Origin: Echinicola jeungdonensis
Lineage (GTDB): Bacteria; Bacteroidota; Bacteroidia; Cytophagales; Cyclobacteriaceae
DNA: 64,000 nt
Assembly (NCBI RefSeq): GCF_030409905.1
Contig: NZ_JAUFQT010000002.1
Span: forward strand, 992,001 to 1,056,000
Direction: 5' to 3'
Part shown: positions 28,200 through 37,848 of the stretch, piece by piece
Position numbering within the stretch: position 1 is the stretch's first letter
Layout: each line of letters begins with the position of its first letter
Position numbers and translations under genes: made by a program
The notes under the pieces: model-generated
Seen by the model: the letters and a program-made list of their open reading frames with translations, nothing else
Database searches by the model: none
Told to the model about the DNA's origin: nothing

Positions 28200-28389
28200 A
28201 TTTTTTTAATTTTTGTTTGAAACAAGAATGCTTATTTTCTTATTGCCTAAAAACTTATTTAATTCGCACTAAAATGGTTGCTTGTAATCACATTAAAGCA
28301 ATCATTTTATAAAATTAGGCTTAAACTCAAAATTTCTTAGAATTACACCCAAATTGGGACAGGGACTTAGCCTTACAATTAACCCGACC

Positions 28390-29409
28390 ATGAATATACA
28401 AGAAAACATTTCTCTAAAAGCATACAATACTTTTGGTATAGACAAAAAAGCCCGATTTTTCACCAGGGTACATTCCAATGAAGAAGTAATAAAAGCATTA
28501 AAAACAGCAAAGGATAAATATGTCCCAGCTTATATTTTGGGAGGAGGAAGCAATATTCTATTGACCAAAGACTTGTTTGCCCTGGTGGTCAAAATTGACA
28601 TCAAAGGCGTTCAGGTGTTAAAAGAAGATGGAGAAAATATTTGGGTAAAAGTAGGTGCAGGAGAAATCTGGCATGACTTTGTACTTAAAGCCATAGCCCA
28701 TAAATGGGCAGGAATAGAAAACCTTTCTTTGATCCCCGGAACTGTTGGGGCTTCTCCCATGCAAAACATAGGAGCTTATGGTGTAGAGATCAAAGAAGTT
28801 TTTGAAGAACTGGAAGCCGTAAACCGGGAGACCTTGTCCGTGGAAAAATTTAACCATAGCCAATGTCAATTTGGATACCGGGAAAGCATTTTCAAAAACA
28901 AAGCCAAAGACAAATATGTCATTACCCATGTTACTTTTAAACTTTCCAAAAAACCCCATTTTAATATCAGCTATGGGTCCATTTCAAATACTCTAAAGAA
29001 AATGGGGTATAACCAACATGACCTTACCATTGAGGCTATCAGCAAGGCCGTCATTCATATACGGCAGGAAAAACTTCCCGACCCCCAGGAAATTGGGAAT
29101 GCAGGCAGCTTTTTTAAAAACCCTACCATCCCCGAAAAACATTTCCAGACCTTAAAAGAAGAATACCCCGACATTCCAGGATTTCCACTGGAAAAGGGTG
29201 TAAAAATACCTGCTGCTTGGCTGATAGACAAGGCGGGTTGGAAGGGGAAAACTTTTGGAGAAATAGGTGTCCATAAAAATCAACCGCTAGTTTTGGTCAA
29301 TTATGGGAAGGGCGAAGGGGAAGCCATCAAAGCACTTTCAGAAAAAATCCAAAAGGATATACAAGCAAAGTTCGGAATTTCTCTCCAACCTGAAGTCAAT
29401 TTCGTTTAG
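28390..29409 (+). CDS. murB: UDP-N-acetylenolpyruvoylglucosamine reductase
   Basis: An FAD enzyme reducing UDP-GlcNAc-enolpyruvate to UDP-MurNAc in peptidoglycan synthesis. Motifs: ISLKAYNTFGIDKKA at the N-terminus, the FAD loop LGGGSNILLTKD, SLIPGTVGASPMQNIGAYG, FGYRESIFK, and the catalytic-serine region IGNAGSFFKNP with the late AAWLIDKAGWKGKTFGEIGVH. The open frame extends to a TTG at 28354, but the ATG at 28390 (339 residues) gives the family's normal N-terminus. Divergent from the aspartoacylase-like gene. Confidence 0.95.
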   Translation: MNIQENISLKAYNTFGIDKKARFFTRVHSNEEVIKALKTAKDKYVPAYILGGGSNILLTKDLFALVVKIDIKGVQVLKEDGENIWVKVGAGEIWHDFVLKAIAHKWAGIENLSLIPGTVGASPMQNIGAYGVEIKEVFEELEAVNRETLSVEKFNHSQCQFGYRESIFKNKAKDKYVITHVTFKLSKKPHFNISYGSISNTLKKMGYNQHDLTIEAISKAVIHIRQEKLPDPQEIGNAGSFFKNPTIPEKHFQTLKEEYPDIPGFPLEKGVKIPAAWLIDKAGWKGKTFGEIGVHKNQPLVLVNYGKGEGEAIKALSEKIQKDIQAKFGISLQPEVNFV

Positions 29410-29632
29410 CGGTAATCATGGTTAAAAGGAAGTAGCAAGTATTAACTGTCGAATCTGGTAATGCGGAATGTTAAAGGCTGAAAGCGAAATTGTGAATAAA
29501 AAAACGCAATTGATCTCCAGAAGAAAGGGGCTGTAAAGGATTTTTTCTAGAACCTAAAATCTTGATACTTAATACTTCCAATTGGCGGCACAATTTCTTC
29601 CAAACTTTTTCGCCACAACGTACCAGGTAAAA

Positions 29633-30115
29633 TCATATTAAGGTGTCCTCATAGGTGATTTTCTGCTCGTACTTTTCCACCTGAACCCCAAACTTTTCCA
29701 AGAATTCCAATCCCTCATCATAAGGAAGACCTTTATACTCTGCATAAGAATACATAAAGACCACCTTGGAGATTCCCATCGAAAAAATTATCCTGGCACA
29801 AGCCAAACATGGAGCTAAAGTCACGTAAAGGGTCGACCCTTCAACCGAAGCATTATTTTTAACCGCATACAAAATGGCATTTTGTTCTGCGTGGAGGGCA
29901 AGAGAACAACTTCCCTTGCTGTCCCTGCTGCATCCAGTATCCGGAAACTCCTCATCGCAATTATGGGTACCCGGAGGCGGGCCATTATATCCAATGGAAA
30001 TGATCCTGGTTTCTTTAGTCAAAACTGCCCCCACATGTTTTTTAATACAGTGAGACCTTTTGGCCAGATTTACAGCCAATTCCATAAAGATATCATCAAA
30101 GTCAGGTCGTGCCAT
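29633..30115 (-). CDS. Deoxycytidylate (dCMP) deaminase family protein
   Basis: A zinc-dependent deaminase that makes dUMP from dCMP for dTMP supply. The 160-residue protein shows AKRSHCIKKHVGAVLTKE, GYNGPPPGTHNCDEEF, the zinc/catalytic HAEQNAILYAV and the PCLACARIIFSMGI cysteines. The open frame continues 28 codons upstream to 30199, but that extension is hydrophobic and unlike the family, so the ATG at 30115 (MARPDFDDIFM) is chosen. Monocistronic. Confidence 0.9.
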   Translation of the reverse strand: MARPDFDDIFMELAVNLAKRSHCIKKHVGAVLTKETRIISIGYNGPPPGTHNCDEEFPDTGCSRDSKGSCSLALHAEQNAILYAVKNNASVEGSTLYVTLAPCLACARIIFSMGISKVVFMYSYAEYKGLPYDEGLEFLEKFGVQVEKYEQKITYEDTLI

Positions 30116-30398
30116 TTTGAATTTTTTTACTTTGCAAAAATAAAGAAGAATTGAAAAGTCCACACTATCTTTCCAAAAATCTCTTGAAAGAAGCCACAAG
30201 TAAAAAATCCATTCTTAATTCATATCCACTAACCATTATCACCAATCACATTAAACTAATTACTTTTTAATGTATTTCAATAGCATTTTTTACGATTTAA
30301 AATGTATATATGAAAATATTTTTTTAAATTTCTAATGATTAACTGACTCATTTACAGGGCCAGTACAGGGGAATACCTACTAAATAACCAATAAAATT

Positions 30399-31217
30399 AT
30401 GAAACATTTTAATCGAGTAACCATCCCGTTTTTTTTGATGGCCATTATCTCAAGCTGTATTTCCAATAAACGGGTAATGTATATGCAGGACCTCGAAGAA
30501 AAAGAGCCTGTCATTATTAATGAGGGGAATCTAGTACCCTACGAAACAGAAGATTACCATTTACAATACAACGATATTGTGGATGTAACTATTAAAACAA
30601 CAAGCCCAGAAATCAATGATATTTTCACCTTCTCCGCAGTTTCTGAACAAATGCGGATGATGAGCGGAAGTTTGGCCAATTCGGGCGATGTATTTTTCCT
30701 CAATGGTTATACCATTGACAATCAAGGAAATATTGAATTACCCATGATTGGGGAAATCAAATTGGTAGGCCTGACCACCAAAGAAGCCAAGGAATTGATA
30801 GGGGCTAAAGTAAAAGATTATGTCAAGGAGGATGAAGCCTTTGTCAGGGTTAGGCTGGGGGGAATCCGATACAGTGCCTTAGGAGAATTTAATAGACCTG
30901 GTCGGTATACTATGATGCAAAACAGGGTTACCATATATGAAGCCATTGCCAATGCAGGTGATCTAACCACTTTGGCCAAAAGAAATAGTGTGAATATCAT
31001 CAGGCAATACCCTGATGGATCTAAAACCCACAAGATTAATCTCAACCATAAAGGTTTGATGGCCTCAGAGTTTTATTTCCTGAAGCCCAATGATTTGATA
31101 TATGCCGAACCAATGAAAGTTCGGGAGTTGGGTACAGGTGTCACTTTCCTGCAAACCTTCCAATTGGCAATCACCTCCTTAACCGCTGTATTACTTGTTA
31201 TTAATGCCACCCAATAA
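30399..31217 (+). CDS. Polysaccharide export outer-membrane lipoprotein (Wza-like)
   Basis: Outer-membrane secretin-like pore component for EPS export. The 272-residue protein has a lipoprotein signal (IPFFLMAIISSC), the Poly_export domain (YHLQYNDIVDVTIKTTSPEIN ... GYTIDNQGNIELPMIGEIKLVGLTTKEA), an SLBB-type segment (YSALGEFNRPGRYTMMQNRVTIYEAIANAGD) and a C-terminal hydrophobic helix (FLQTFQLAITSLTAVLLVI) found in Bacteroidota versions. It is the first gene of the EPS locus and is separated from the Wzc-like gene by about 1 kb of apparent noncoding DNA. ATG at 30399. Confidence 0.9.
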   Translation: MKHFNRVTIPFFLMAIISSCISNKRVMYMQDLEEKEPVIINEGNLVPYETEDYHLQYNDIVDVTIKTTSPEINDIFTFSAVSEQMRMMSGSLANSGDVFFLNGYTIDNQGNIELPMIGEIKLVGLTTKEAKELIGAKVKDYVKEDEAFVRVRLGGIRYSALGEFNRPGRYTMMQNRVTIYEAIANAGDLTTLAKRNSVNIIRQYPDGSKTHKINLNHKGLMASEFYFLKPNDLIYAEPMKVRELGTGVTFLQTFQLAITSLTAVLLVINATQ

Positions 31218-32216
31218 AAAGGATATAATATTAGATTTAATGAAAGGGAGTAAACTTACCATTTTGAAATAATTGAATAAAATACAGGTGAGACACTTAA
31301 CTATTTTGCTTTCCATAAAGCCCATTGGAAATGGGAACCAGATAGAAAAAAGATACCTTTCAGAAATCTTCCTTCGCTTTTCTTCTACCCTATTCTATTT
31401 AGTTCTCTGGGGATTTTTCCTACCATCAAATGAGTAAACAGATAGCATTTTCCTTCAAGGATCTTCAATAGAACATTAACAAATCATAGTCATACCCCAA
31501 CCAAACAAGGGGGTTTAACAAACTTTTTTATGTATTTATAATTCATTTTATTCTATTTAAAACTAGATTTTTTCCTAAATAAAATATATATTTAATACAA
31601 ACACTGCAAGGTAAATTAAGCTAGTGACCAAAGATTTGCCGGCCTAGCCCCAAGGATCCAATTATCACCAATTAATGGAGCCCTTTAGTTGAAGTTGGTG
31701 AATAACGTTCCTTCCCCTTGTTTGTATAAAACGGCGCAGAACGAATCTTTAAGTTCAAAAGCAGATATTGGTACAGGATCTTTGTTTAGAAACTGTCAAT
31801 TTATTTACACCCGAAAGATGCATTAGAAATTTTCTATCCAAAAGGAAAAGCATTACGACATGAAATTGCATAATTATCAAAAAACTCAAGCCGTATTGGG
31901 TTTCATAAGCCATCTAGGCTGGTTTTCCAGTCTTCAAACAGCTTTGTAATTGCTTTTTCTAGTCCCATAAAAATTTCCAATGCATGCTCCGGCATAAGGT
32001 CCAATAATTATTTAAATCCAAGTTTACCACCCATCAAGGAGACGGAAATAATGAAATGGAGAAGATCCATTTCGCCCCAGGTTTGGTAATTATTCATTTT
32101 ACAGCATTCGGTTTTTATTCACCACATAGCATTTTCAATCCATTTCTCCTAAAGGAACTTAAATACCAAACTAGGGTATCAACAATCATTTGGTTTTTCA
32201 CCATAATAAAACAGGC
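31218..32216. other. About 1 kb without an intact gene inside the EPS locus
   Basis: Separates the export lipoprotein from its usual operon partner, the tyrosine kinase. No ORF above about 65 codons looks real. On the minus strand 31903-32097 reads as a coherent but interrupted frame. The region may also hold a long leader or promoter for the Wzc-like gene. Confidence 0.6.
31903..32097 (-). pseudogene. Possible small gene remnant with one internal stop
   Basis: From an ATG at 32097 the minus strand reads MNNYQTWGEMDLLHFII... for 29 codons, hits a TAA (32008-32010), and continues in the same frame as LLDLMPEHALEIFMGLEK... to a TGA at 31903-31905. Both halves have protein-like composition, in otherwise stop-rich sequence. 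I do not recognise the family. Chance is a real alternative. Confidence 0.25.
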
Positions 32217-34646
32217 ATGAAACTTATCCCAAAAAATAATTCTGAGGATTACCTTGAGGAATCGAGCTCAATGTCCTTCAATTTGAAGGATCTTTTTCTT
32301 CGGTACTTAAAGTACTGGCCTTATTTTTTACTTTCTATGGTATTGGCATTGGGAGCAGCCTATATGGCAAACAAATTTGTTCACCCTCAATACAAGGTAG
32401 ACAGCAAATTCCTTATCAAAGAAGAAGCCAGTAATATGGACATCCTTGACCTTACTGGCTTGGCAGAAGGTAACTTTAGATCCTATAACAGGACATCGAA
32501 TGAGGCTATCATGTTCAAAGCCAAACCTATGGCAGAGGATGCATTAAGGAGGCTTGATTTTGATGTGGAGTATTATGAAAACGGGCCATTTATCCCGACG
32601 GAAATTTATAATAAAAGCCCTATAAAAGTGGAAGTTGATTGGAAACATCCCCAAATGACCGGTGGGTTTATTTCTATTTCATGGAACTCCCTCAATTCCT
32701 ATACCCTAAAGTTCAATGACGATTCATACACCCTTCATGATCCAACTGGAAGTAATTTGCTAATTGAAAATCCCAATTTGATTGGGAGGAAATTTCCCTT
32801 TGACAAATGGATCGAAACCGAACAATGCCGGATTAAGGTAGTATTGTTAAACAGCAATCAACAGAATGGCGATTACTCCATAAAAATCCGGCCAATGTCC
32901 AGTCTGGTAGGGCAGTTTACCGGAGAAAACCTTCAAGTTTGGCCCATCAATCCCGCAGGATCCGTATTGGGGATATCATTAGTATGCAAAAACCCACAAA
33001 AAGGTATTGACTACCTTAACAAATTAATGGATGTATTCCTGGAACAAGAGCTCAAGGAAAAAAACCGTTTGGCCAGCAATACGGTCGATTTTATTGACAG
33101 CCAAATCTCAGGAGTGGCCGACTCCCTTGTATTTATTGAAAACAGACTTCAGAATTTCAGGAGCAGAAACAAGACCTATAATATCGGAACCGAAGGAAGC
33201 ACCATGTTTTCCCACCTTTCAGAGTTGGAAACAGCTTTGTCCCAGGAAAAATTCAAGAAGGAATACTACCAAAACCTAAAAGAGTACCTGGTCAGGGAGG
33301 ACTATAATGAAATTGTAATGCCATCTGGTTTGGGGATTGAAGACCCAATCCTCAATTCCCTGATCGAAAATCTTATTACCATGCAAACTGAAAAATCAAG
33401 ACTTCTTTCCACACAAACTGAAGCTTCTCCTGCTGTAAGGGAGGTTAACCGAAAAATCAGAGACCTCAATGGGTCAGTAAAAGAAGTCCTGATTAATGTG
33501 GATAAAAATGCCGACCTGGTAATAAGAAATCTGGAAAATAGAATTGCCAAGATAGAGGAAGAGTTTAGCAGGTTGCCCTTAACCGAGCAAAATTTACTGA
33601 GGATCCAGAGGCAATTTGCCATCAATGAAAGCATCTATACTTTCCTTCTCCAAAGGAGGGCAGAATCAGCCATAGCTATGGCTTCCAATACTACTTCCAA
33701 CAAAGTGGTAGAATACGCCGGACCAGGTGCCATTCCCATTACCCTACCTTACATGACCAATTTTGTAATGGGCGGCTTTGCTGGGTTTGCCATTCCCTTT
33801 GTGATCATCACTTTATTCTACGCTTTTAATCAAAAAATTAAAAATATAAATGATACGGAGAAGAAATTAGCTGCACCCCTACTCTCCCAGATTGGCCACA
33901 ATCGGTTTAAATCTAACCTTGTTGTCCTAAAAGAACCCAGTTCAGGAATTACAGAGGCTTTCCGGGCATTGAAGACCAATATTCATTTTATAAGCCCAAA
34001 AGAAAAACAGGTGACCATTGCTATCACTTCAAGTATCAGTGGTGAAGGGAAAACATTTTGTGCCATCAACCTGGCTTCCACCTTTTCTCTAAATAATAAG
34101 AAAACAATATTGATAGGCTGTGACATGCGTAAGCCTAAGATCTTTGGTGATTTTAACATCAAAAATAACATTGGGTTAAGCAGCTATCTCAGCCAACAAA
34201 ACGAAAACTTGTCTGAGATCATCCAACCATCCAAATATAAAAACCTGGATTTATTATTAGCAGGGCCCACCCCACCCAATCCAGCAGAACTATTGGTTAA
34301 TAAGCATTTTGAAAAACTGATCCAAAAATTGGAATTGGAATATGATGTAGTGATTCTAGATACACCTCCCATTGGATTGGTAAGTGAGACCCTGGAAATT
34401 TTGCATCTGGTAGATCTTACAGTATTTATTCTTAGGCATAATTTCAGTAAAAAATCCTTTGTGAATGAGGTCAATAACCTGAAAAACAAAATGGGTATAA
34501 AAAATATCTATACAGTCCTCAATGATATTGCCCGAAAGGATATGAACTATGGAGGGTATGGATATGGGTATTACAAAGAAGACCGAAACCGAAAAAGCCT
34601 GTTTAACAGGATAATTGGCAATAGTCACAGAAATGTAGGGATTTAG
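32217..34646 (+). CDS. Polysaccharide co-polymerase/tyrosine autokinase (Wzc-like)
   Basis: An inner-membrane protein that sets EPS chain length and cycles by tyrosine autophosphorylation. The 809-residue protein has a first transmembrane helix (WPYFLLSMVLALGAAYMA), a long periplasmic coiled-coil region, a GNVR-like segment before a second helix (NFVMGGFAGFAIPFVIITLF), then the kinase domain: Walker A SSISGEGKTFCAINLA (about residue 604), Walker A' GCDMRKPKIF, Walker B VVILDTPPIG (about 710) and a C-terminal tyrosine cluster YGGYGYGYYK. The frame extends to a TTG at 32190; the ATG at 32217 is preferred. It acts with the Wza-like export protein upstream. Confidence 0.92.
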   Translation: MKLIPKNNSEDYLEESSSMSFNLKDLFLRYLKYWPYFLLSMVLALGAAYMANKFVHPQYKVDSKFLIKEEASNMDILDLTGLAEGNFRSYNRTSNEAIMFKAKPMAEDALRRLDFDVEYYENGPFIPTEIYNKSPIKVEVDWKHPQMTGGFISISWNSLNSYTLKFNDDSYTLHDPTGSNLLIENPNLIGRKFPFDKWIETEQCRIKVVLLNSNQQNGDYSIKIRPMSSLVGQFTGENLQVWPINPAGSVLGISLVCKNPQKGIDYLNKLMDVFLEQELKEKNRLASNTVDFIDSQISGVADSLVFIENRLQNFRSRNKTYNIGTEGSTMFSHLSELETALSQEKFKKEYYQNLKEYLVREDYNEIVMPSGLGIEDPILNSLIENLITMQTEKSRLLSTQTEASPAVREVNRKIRDLNGSVKEVLINVDKNADLVIRNLENRIAKIEEEFSRLPLTEQNLLRIQRQFAINESIYTFLLQRRAESAIAMASNTTSNKVVEYAGPGAIPITLPYMTNFVMGGFAGFAIPFVIITLFYAFNQKIKNINDTEKKLAAPLLSQIGHNRFKSNLVVLKEPSSGITEAFRALKTNIHFISPKEKQVTIAITSSISGEGKTFCAINLASTFSLNNKKTILIGCDMRKPKIFGDFNIKNNIGLSSYLSQQNENLSEIIQPSKYKNLDLLLAGPTPPNPAELLVNKHFEKLIQKLELEYDVVILDTPPIGLVSETLEILHLVDLTVFILRHNFSKKSFVNEVNNLKNKMGIKNIYTVLNDIARKDMNYGGYGYGYYKEDRNRKSLFNRIIGNSHRNVGI

Positions 34647-34851
34647 AATCAACCCTAAACACCTGAAAACCTTTTAATTAGGATCCACTTTTGATCCAAT
34701 ACTTATTAAAACACCTTTTTGCCCCATTAAAAATGGGACTTACAAGGCGAAGCTTTACTTAAACCGGACACTTGGCTTACCAAATAATTTTAATCATCTC
34801 CCACGTTTTACCAAGAGTCCATTCCCTTTATTATTAAATAAAACCACATAT

Positions 34852-36396
34852 ATGGGTAAAATAACTTCCCAAAAAAGGCAAAAAGAAAACCTTAAACAGT
34901 ACGGTTATCTCAACTCTTTGACGGCCATGATTGACCACGTTGGAGTTCAAATAACCGGTTTTATCATCAATCCTTTTATTGTACATGGGTTGGGAAGTAC
35001 TTTTTATGGAGTTTGGCAAATGTTGACTCAGATGACCGGTTACGCCAATATGGCTGATACCAGGGCAACCCAGGTGCTTAAATGGTCTGTTTCCAAAAAA
35101 AGAGATATTGCCACCGATGAAGAACTCCGGAGTGAAGTAATGACCGCATTGGTCATTACTGCCTTTATCATTCCCATTGTCCTGATAATAGGAGCCGTAA
35201 TCGTATGGTATGCACCCTTCCTTACCAATATCGATGAGCAATATTATAATATAATAAGGATCACCTGTTCCCTGTTAATTCTCAGCCTGGTAGTCCACAA
35301 GGTTTTTGATTTATTTGAATCTGTCCTGAGAGGCATGAACCTTGGATTTAAGCGGATGGGCTTTCGTGCCGGCATCATTGCTGTAGGTGGCGGCCTAAAG
35401 GTCCTTGCCATCACTCAAGGGTATGGGTTGATAGGACTAGCAATAGTCCAGGTATTGATCGCCCTCTCATTAGGGTTTACCTTTTATTATATCGTCAACA
35501 AAACGGTAGGCTGGTTTGGATTTGGAAAAACTAACAAGGAAAAAATAAAAGCCTACGGCAAATTAAGCGGTTGGTTTATGGCATTTATGGTAACAAAGAT
35601 GATGTTGATGAACAGTGATAAAATTCTATTGGGATATTTGATCGGCCCCGATTATGTTACAAAATATACACTTACCCTTTTTACTGCTTTTGCCATTAAA
35701 AAAATTATTGCGGCCGTTACCGATGGCATTATCCCAGGGATTGGAGGGAAATTTGGAAAAGGAGATTATGGTACAGTAAAAAAAGCAAGGAATATCCTTA
35801 TTACCCTCAACTGGATCATGGTCACTTCTTTTGGGGTCACCATTTTATTGTTAAACGAATCATTTATTAGCCTATGGGTGGGGAAGGAACATTATGCAGG
35901 GACCTTTGAAAACCTTTTGATCATGATCATCGCCATCCAATACATCTTTTTTCAAATGGATAGCAACATCATAAATGTAACCCTTCGACTTCAAATCAAG
36001 GTATTGCTTTCCTTCCTGGCATCCACTGCAACAATAATAGCAGCATTTTTACTTGTAAAACACTTTGAGATTTTCGGGCTATGTATAAGCGTTATCCTTG
36101 GAAGACTAATTTTGAGCATAGGGTATCCACTAGTATTAAAGAAACGGTTGAAAGACAACTCTGACGCATGGAAATTAAGTACCTGGCAGCCTATGCTCAT
36201 GACAGTAATTTTACTGGTATTAGCTACCTACGGAAGTCAATGGATGGTCATCACCAATTGGTTAAATCTCCTCATGATTGCCTTGGTGGTATTTCCTTTA
36301 AGCGGATTGTTAATATGGTGGGTAGGAATTAATTCCCCAGATCGGCAAGCTGTGGTTGCTGTAATTTCGGAAATCAAGTTCTTTAAAAGTCATTAA
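34852..36396 (+). CDS. Polysaccharide flippase (Wzx-like, MATE/MOP superfamily)
   Basis: An inner-membrane transporter expected to flip undecaprenyl-linked repeat units to the periplasm. The 514-residue protein is hydrophobic throughout, with about 12-14 predicted helices (ALVITAFIIPIVLIIGAVIVW, IRITCSLLILSLVVHKVF, VLLSFLASTATIIAAFLL, LMIALVVFPLSGLLIWWVG). The loop GYLIGPDYVTKYTLTLFTAF is typical of oligosaccharide flippases. It lies 205 bases after the Wzc-like gene and starts the dense run of biosynthetic genes; the next gene begins 12 bases after its stop. Confidence 0.88.
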   Translation: MGKITSQKRQKENLKQYGYLNSLTAMIDHVGVQITGFIINPFIVHGLGSTFYGVWQMLTQMTGYANMADTRATQVLKWSVSKKRDIATDEELRSEVMTALVITAFIIPIVLIIGAVIVWYAPFLTNIDEQYYNIIRITCSLLILSLVVHKVFDLFESVLRGMNLGFKRMGFRAGIIAVGGGLKVLAITQGYGLIGLAIVQVLIALSLGFTFYYIVNKTVGWFGFGKTNKEKIKAYGKLSGWFMAFMVTKMMLMNSDKILLGYLIGPDYVTKYTLTLFTAFAIKKIIAAVTDGIIPGIGGKFGKGDYGTVKKARNILITLNWIMVTSFGVTILLLNESFISLWVGKEHYAGTFENLLIMIIAIQYIFFQMDSNIINVTLRLQIKVLLSFLASTATIIAAFLLVKHFEIFGLCISVILGRLILSIGYPLVLKKRLKDNSDAWKLSTWQPMLMTVILLVLATYGSQWMVITNWLNLLMIALVVFPLSGLLIWWVGINSPDRQAVVAVISEIKFFKSH

Positions 36397-36408
36397 AATT
36401 ACAATAAG

Positions 36409-37848
36409 GTGGAGAAATTCAATCCGACGAAACAATCTACCTTCCTTTTAGAGGCATTACTAAGGGCCAGTGTGAGATTTGCCCATTGGAAAGGCAATAG
36501 CCATTTGCCCCAATCCTTGGAGGGACAAACAGATATAGAGCTGTTGATTGACCCCGATCACAGGGAAAAATTTGAGGAGATAATGAAAAGCCTTCATTTC
36601 AAAAAGGCCATAAGTCCAAAATGGGGACGTTTTCCGAAGGTAGAAGACTGGTTAGGGTTGGACCCGGAAACAGGAAAGATCCTTCACCTCCACACACATT
36701 ATGCACTGGTGACGGGCATTAAATATGTCAAGCATTTATATCTGCCTTGGCTAACTGAATTTTTCAACCAGTTAAGAATAGATAAAAAAAGCGGTTGGCC
36801 AATTCCTCAAGCAGAAATGGAGATTATTATCCTTTTAATTAGAATATGGGCCAAATTACCTCCAAATCAAAGGTTAAAAAGGAAACCTGAAATACCCACC
36901 AACAGGGTTCAGGAATTAAAACAACTATTGGAAGAATTTTCCCCGGATAAAATGATCTTAACTTGCAGGACCTTGAAATTAAAAATCCCTGACAATTTTA
37001 TCCTTGGATTGGAAAAAGTAAAAGAAGAAAACGAAACAGATGAAATAATCAGGTTATCCAAATATTTCTACCATCAGGTTAAAAAATATTACCGAAAACC
37101 CTGGTTAAAATCACTGGTCAAATCTTATTATTACAAATATCAATTAAAAACAATTTCTTTTTTTTTTAGGTATTTACCTCCTGTAAGCTTAAGAAAGAAA
37201 TTAGTAGGTGGTGGGTTAATTGTTGCCCTTGTCGGAAGTGATGGGTCTGGAAAAAGCACCCTAAGCAGGGATCTGGTGGAATGGCTGACATTCAAGATTG
37301 ATACACATTATTTCTATTTTGGTAAAAACCCACATATTCTTTCCTATCGCAAAAAGCTTTTTTCCCTGAGCCAAATTTTACATCAGGATAATAAAATCAT
37401 CAAGAAGATAAAAAAAGGTATGGGCGAGCTTTACCACCTTTTTTTACCATGGAAAAAAATAAAAATGATAAAACTTGCCCATAAAATGAAGCGAAATGGC
37501 AGTATCATCATTTGCGACCGTTTTCCCCAAAATCAAATCAATGGCATGCATGATGGTCCTAAACTTCAAAATGGCAAACATCTATTTTCTAAAAAGGAAG
37601 CCTTGCTTTTCAAACAGTTTAATCAATGGGAACCCGACCTGGTCTTTAAGTTAAATGTAAATCCAGAGGTAGCTGCCCTGAGAAAACCCGAACATAGCAA
37701 AAGTATGATAGAAGAAAAGTGTAAAAACTTTGATCATATAAAATTTCACAATGCAAAGGTCATTGAAATAGATGCGAACCAACCCTATTCAGATGTCCTG
37801 CTTACTATAAAAACAGAATTGTGGAAAAACTTAACCTTGAAAACATAA
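36409..37848 (+). CDS. Nucleotidyltransferase-like plus thymidylate-kinase-like fusion protein
   Basis: A 479-residue protein of two parts. Residues about 1-130 look like a nucleotidyltransferase-type fold (FAHWKGNSHLPQSLEGQTDIELLIDPD, with the GxTDxxxxxD-like acidic pair). Residues about 265-479 form a P-loop kinase related to thymidylate kinases: Walker A VGSDGSGKSTLSRDLV, then IIICDRFPQNQINGMHDG and a LIDD-like LKLNVNPEVAALRKPEH segment. Such proteins occur in EPS loci of Bacteroidota, but their substrate is not known; a sugar or lipid-linked phosphorylation is conceivable. The start is GTG at 36409, with no in-frame ATG nearby. Its end overlaps the next gene by 28 bases. Confidence 0.75.
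   Translation: MEKFNPTKQSTFLLEALLRASVRFAHWKGNSHLPQSLEGQTDIELLIDPDHREKFEEIMKSLHFKKAISPKWGRFPKVEDWLGLDPETGKILHLHTHYALVTGIKYVKHLYLPWLTEFFNQLRIDKKSGWPIPQAEMEIIILLIRIWAKLPPNQRLKRKPEIPTNRVQELKQLLEEFSPDKMILTCRTLKLKIPDNFILGLEKVKEENETDEIIRLSKYFYHQVKKYYRKPWLKSLVKSYYYKYQLKTISFFFRYLPPVSLRKKLVGGGLIVALVGSDGSGKSTLSRDLVEWLTFKIDTHYFYFGKNPHILSYRKKLFSLSQILHQDNKIIKKIKKGMGELYHLFLPWKKIKMIKLAHKMKRNGSIIICDRFPQNQINGMHDGPKLQNGKHLFSKKEALLFKQFNQWEPDLVFKLNVNPEVAALRKPEHSKSMIEEKCKNFDHIKFHNAKVIEIDANQPYSDVLLTIKTELWKNLTLKT

Noticed and set aside
31860..31949. 29-codon plus-strand ORF in the wza-wzc gap
   Set aside because: Short, overlaps the better interrupted minus-strand frame and resembles nothing known.
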